A stretch of DNA of 64,000 bases from the NCBI GenBank assembly GCA_963971305.1, contig OZ020304.1:22465755-22529754 (forward strand), written 5' to 3'. The position numbers and the translations under genes were made by a program. Within the stretch, counting starts at the first letter, position 1, and each line of letters starts with the position of its first letter. This stretch comes from Arcuatula senhousia. Its lineage: Eukaryota > Mollusca > Bivalvia > Mytilida > Mytilidae. Below are positions 63,276 to 64,000 of this stretch, in pieces. The notes beneath the pieces were generated by a model. The model was not told the origin of the DNA. It ran no database searches and saw only the letters and a program-made list of their open reading frames with translations.

Positions 63276-64000
63276 GTTGATACTGACCTTTTGTGAACTT
63301 CTTTCTAGATCACTCATAAGATTTTCATGAAGCTTTCACACAATGTTTAAGAAATGATGTAAAAATGTGCACCTCCAATTGTAAAATTACTTCTGGTTTA
63401 ATAATTTTTGTTAGCACATTTTTGTTCATGTGAGGTATTTGTCATTGTCTGGTGTCTTGCATCTGTTGTCTGTCAAGAACAATTAACACTTTTGAAAAAT
63501 ATTCTCCTCTATAGTACTGAACATAATTTTCTGTAACCAAACTGGGTTTGATTGATCCTTTGGATGTGAAGGAAATGGACTACTGGCAGCAGGACCCACC
63601 CAAACCCTCCCTTCTACCACCATCGGTATCAGGACACTTCGGTACCTAGACACTTCGGTACTGGCATTCAATAACAACAAAGTGAGGAGGCTTATGTGAT
63701 AAGGGTTGTACTCATATCATTTACAGAAGAAGTGTTGGTGTTTATTCCTATTTATCATCCATATTGGTATGGTAGATGCACCTTCTGATCACATAGATGA
63801 CCACTTACAGAAGAATGGTTAAAGTCCATTCTGTTTTAATGACAAGTGCCACAGCAACCATATTCATAGTTCTTATGGTGGCTGTGACCTATATTTTATG
63901 CATGTATGACCATATACAGAAGAATGGTTTGATCCATGGCACATTTAAAAGTAAAATGGTATTTAGGGTCCCTCTTTTACTATTTGTGGATAGGTATTCA
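63276..64000. repeat. Unassigned sequence, then a 32.7-kb-type repeat to the window end
   Basis: GACACTTCGGTAC occurs twice at 63635-63662. From ~63690, CAGAAGAATGGTTAAAGTCC, CATATTGGTATGGTAGATGC and GACCTATATTTTATGCATG match the 32.7-33.4 kb monomers. Confidence 0.55.

Overview
This is animal genomic DNA: AT-rich, with short exons, long introns, GT-AG splice sites and about half the window made of repeats. The repeats point to a bivalve mollusc, most likely a mytilid-like mussel. The main clue is many elements built as a terminal hairpin, then a GTCC/GTC/GCG microsatellite, then ~150-500 bp tandem monomers, an architecture I recall from the 'Pearl' elements of bivalves. The phylum call is fairly safe; the genus is not.

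Layout. (1) 478-28049, + strand: 25 exons of importin-5 (IPO5), all but about the first 30 codons, open and in phase to the stop. Its introns hold four copies of a box C/D snoRNA with the same LSU-rRNA guide, three tandem duplications of exon edges, a nested pile of transposons in intron 8 and many hairpins. (2) 28050-34524: no gene seen; the likely IPO5 3' UTR and repeats. (3) 34525-36437, - strand: a complete three-exon gene for a 276-residue membrane protein with a signal peptide, one kringle domain, a Ser/Thr-rich stalk and a CxCPC/transmembrane tail. (4) 38274-41292: a 3.0-kb DNA transposon with ~66-bp inverted ends. (5) 43687-46619, + strand: a divergent calmodulin-like protein with two good and two degenerate EF-hands; its first exon was not found. 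(6) 47118-47376, - strand: a possible terminal exon of an unidentified gene. (7) 47367-50025: a large tandem-monomer element. (8) 50557-52540, - strand: a reverse-transcriptase element broken by a frameshift, with three other copies of its 3' tail in the window. (9) 53791-55885: a young non-autonomous LTR retrotransposon with 558-bp LTRs. (10) 56798-57775, + strand: a complete two-exon FAM89-family gene (174 residues). (11) 57776-64000: hairpins and repeats.

The four host genes share no obvious pathway: nuclear import, a surface receptor-like protein, calcium sensing and a cytoskeletal adapter. The functional coupling I can support is IPO5 as host of the intronic snoRNAs, because C/D snoRNAs in animals are normally released from spliced introns of constitutively expressed genes.
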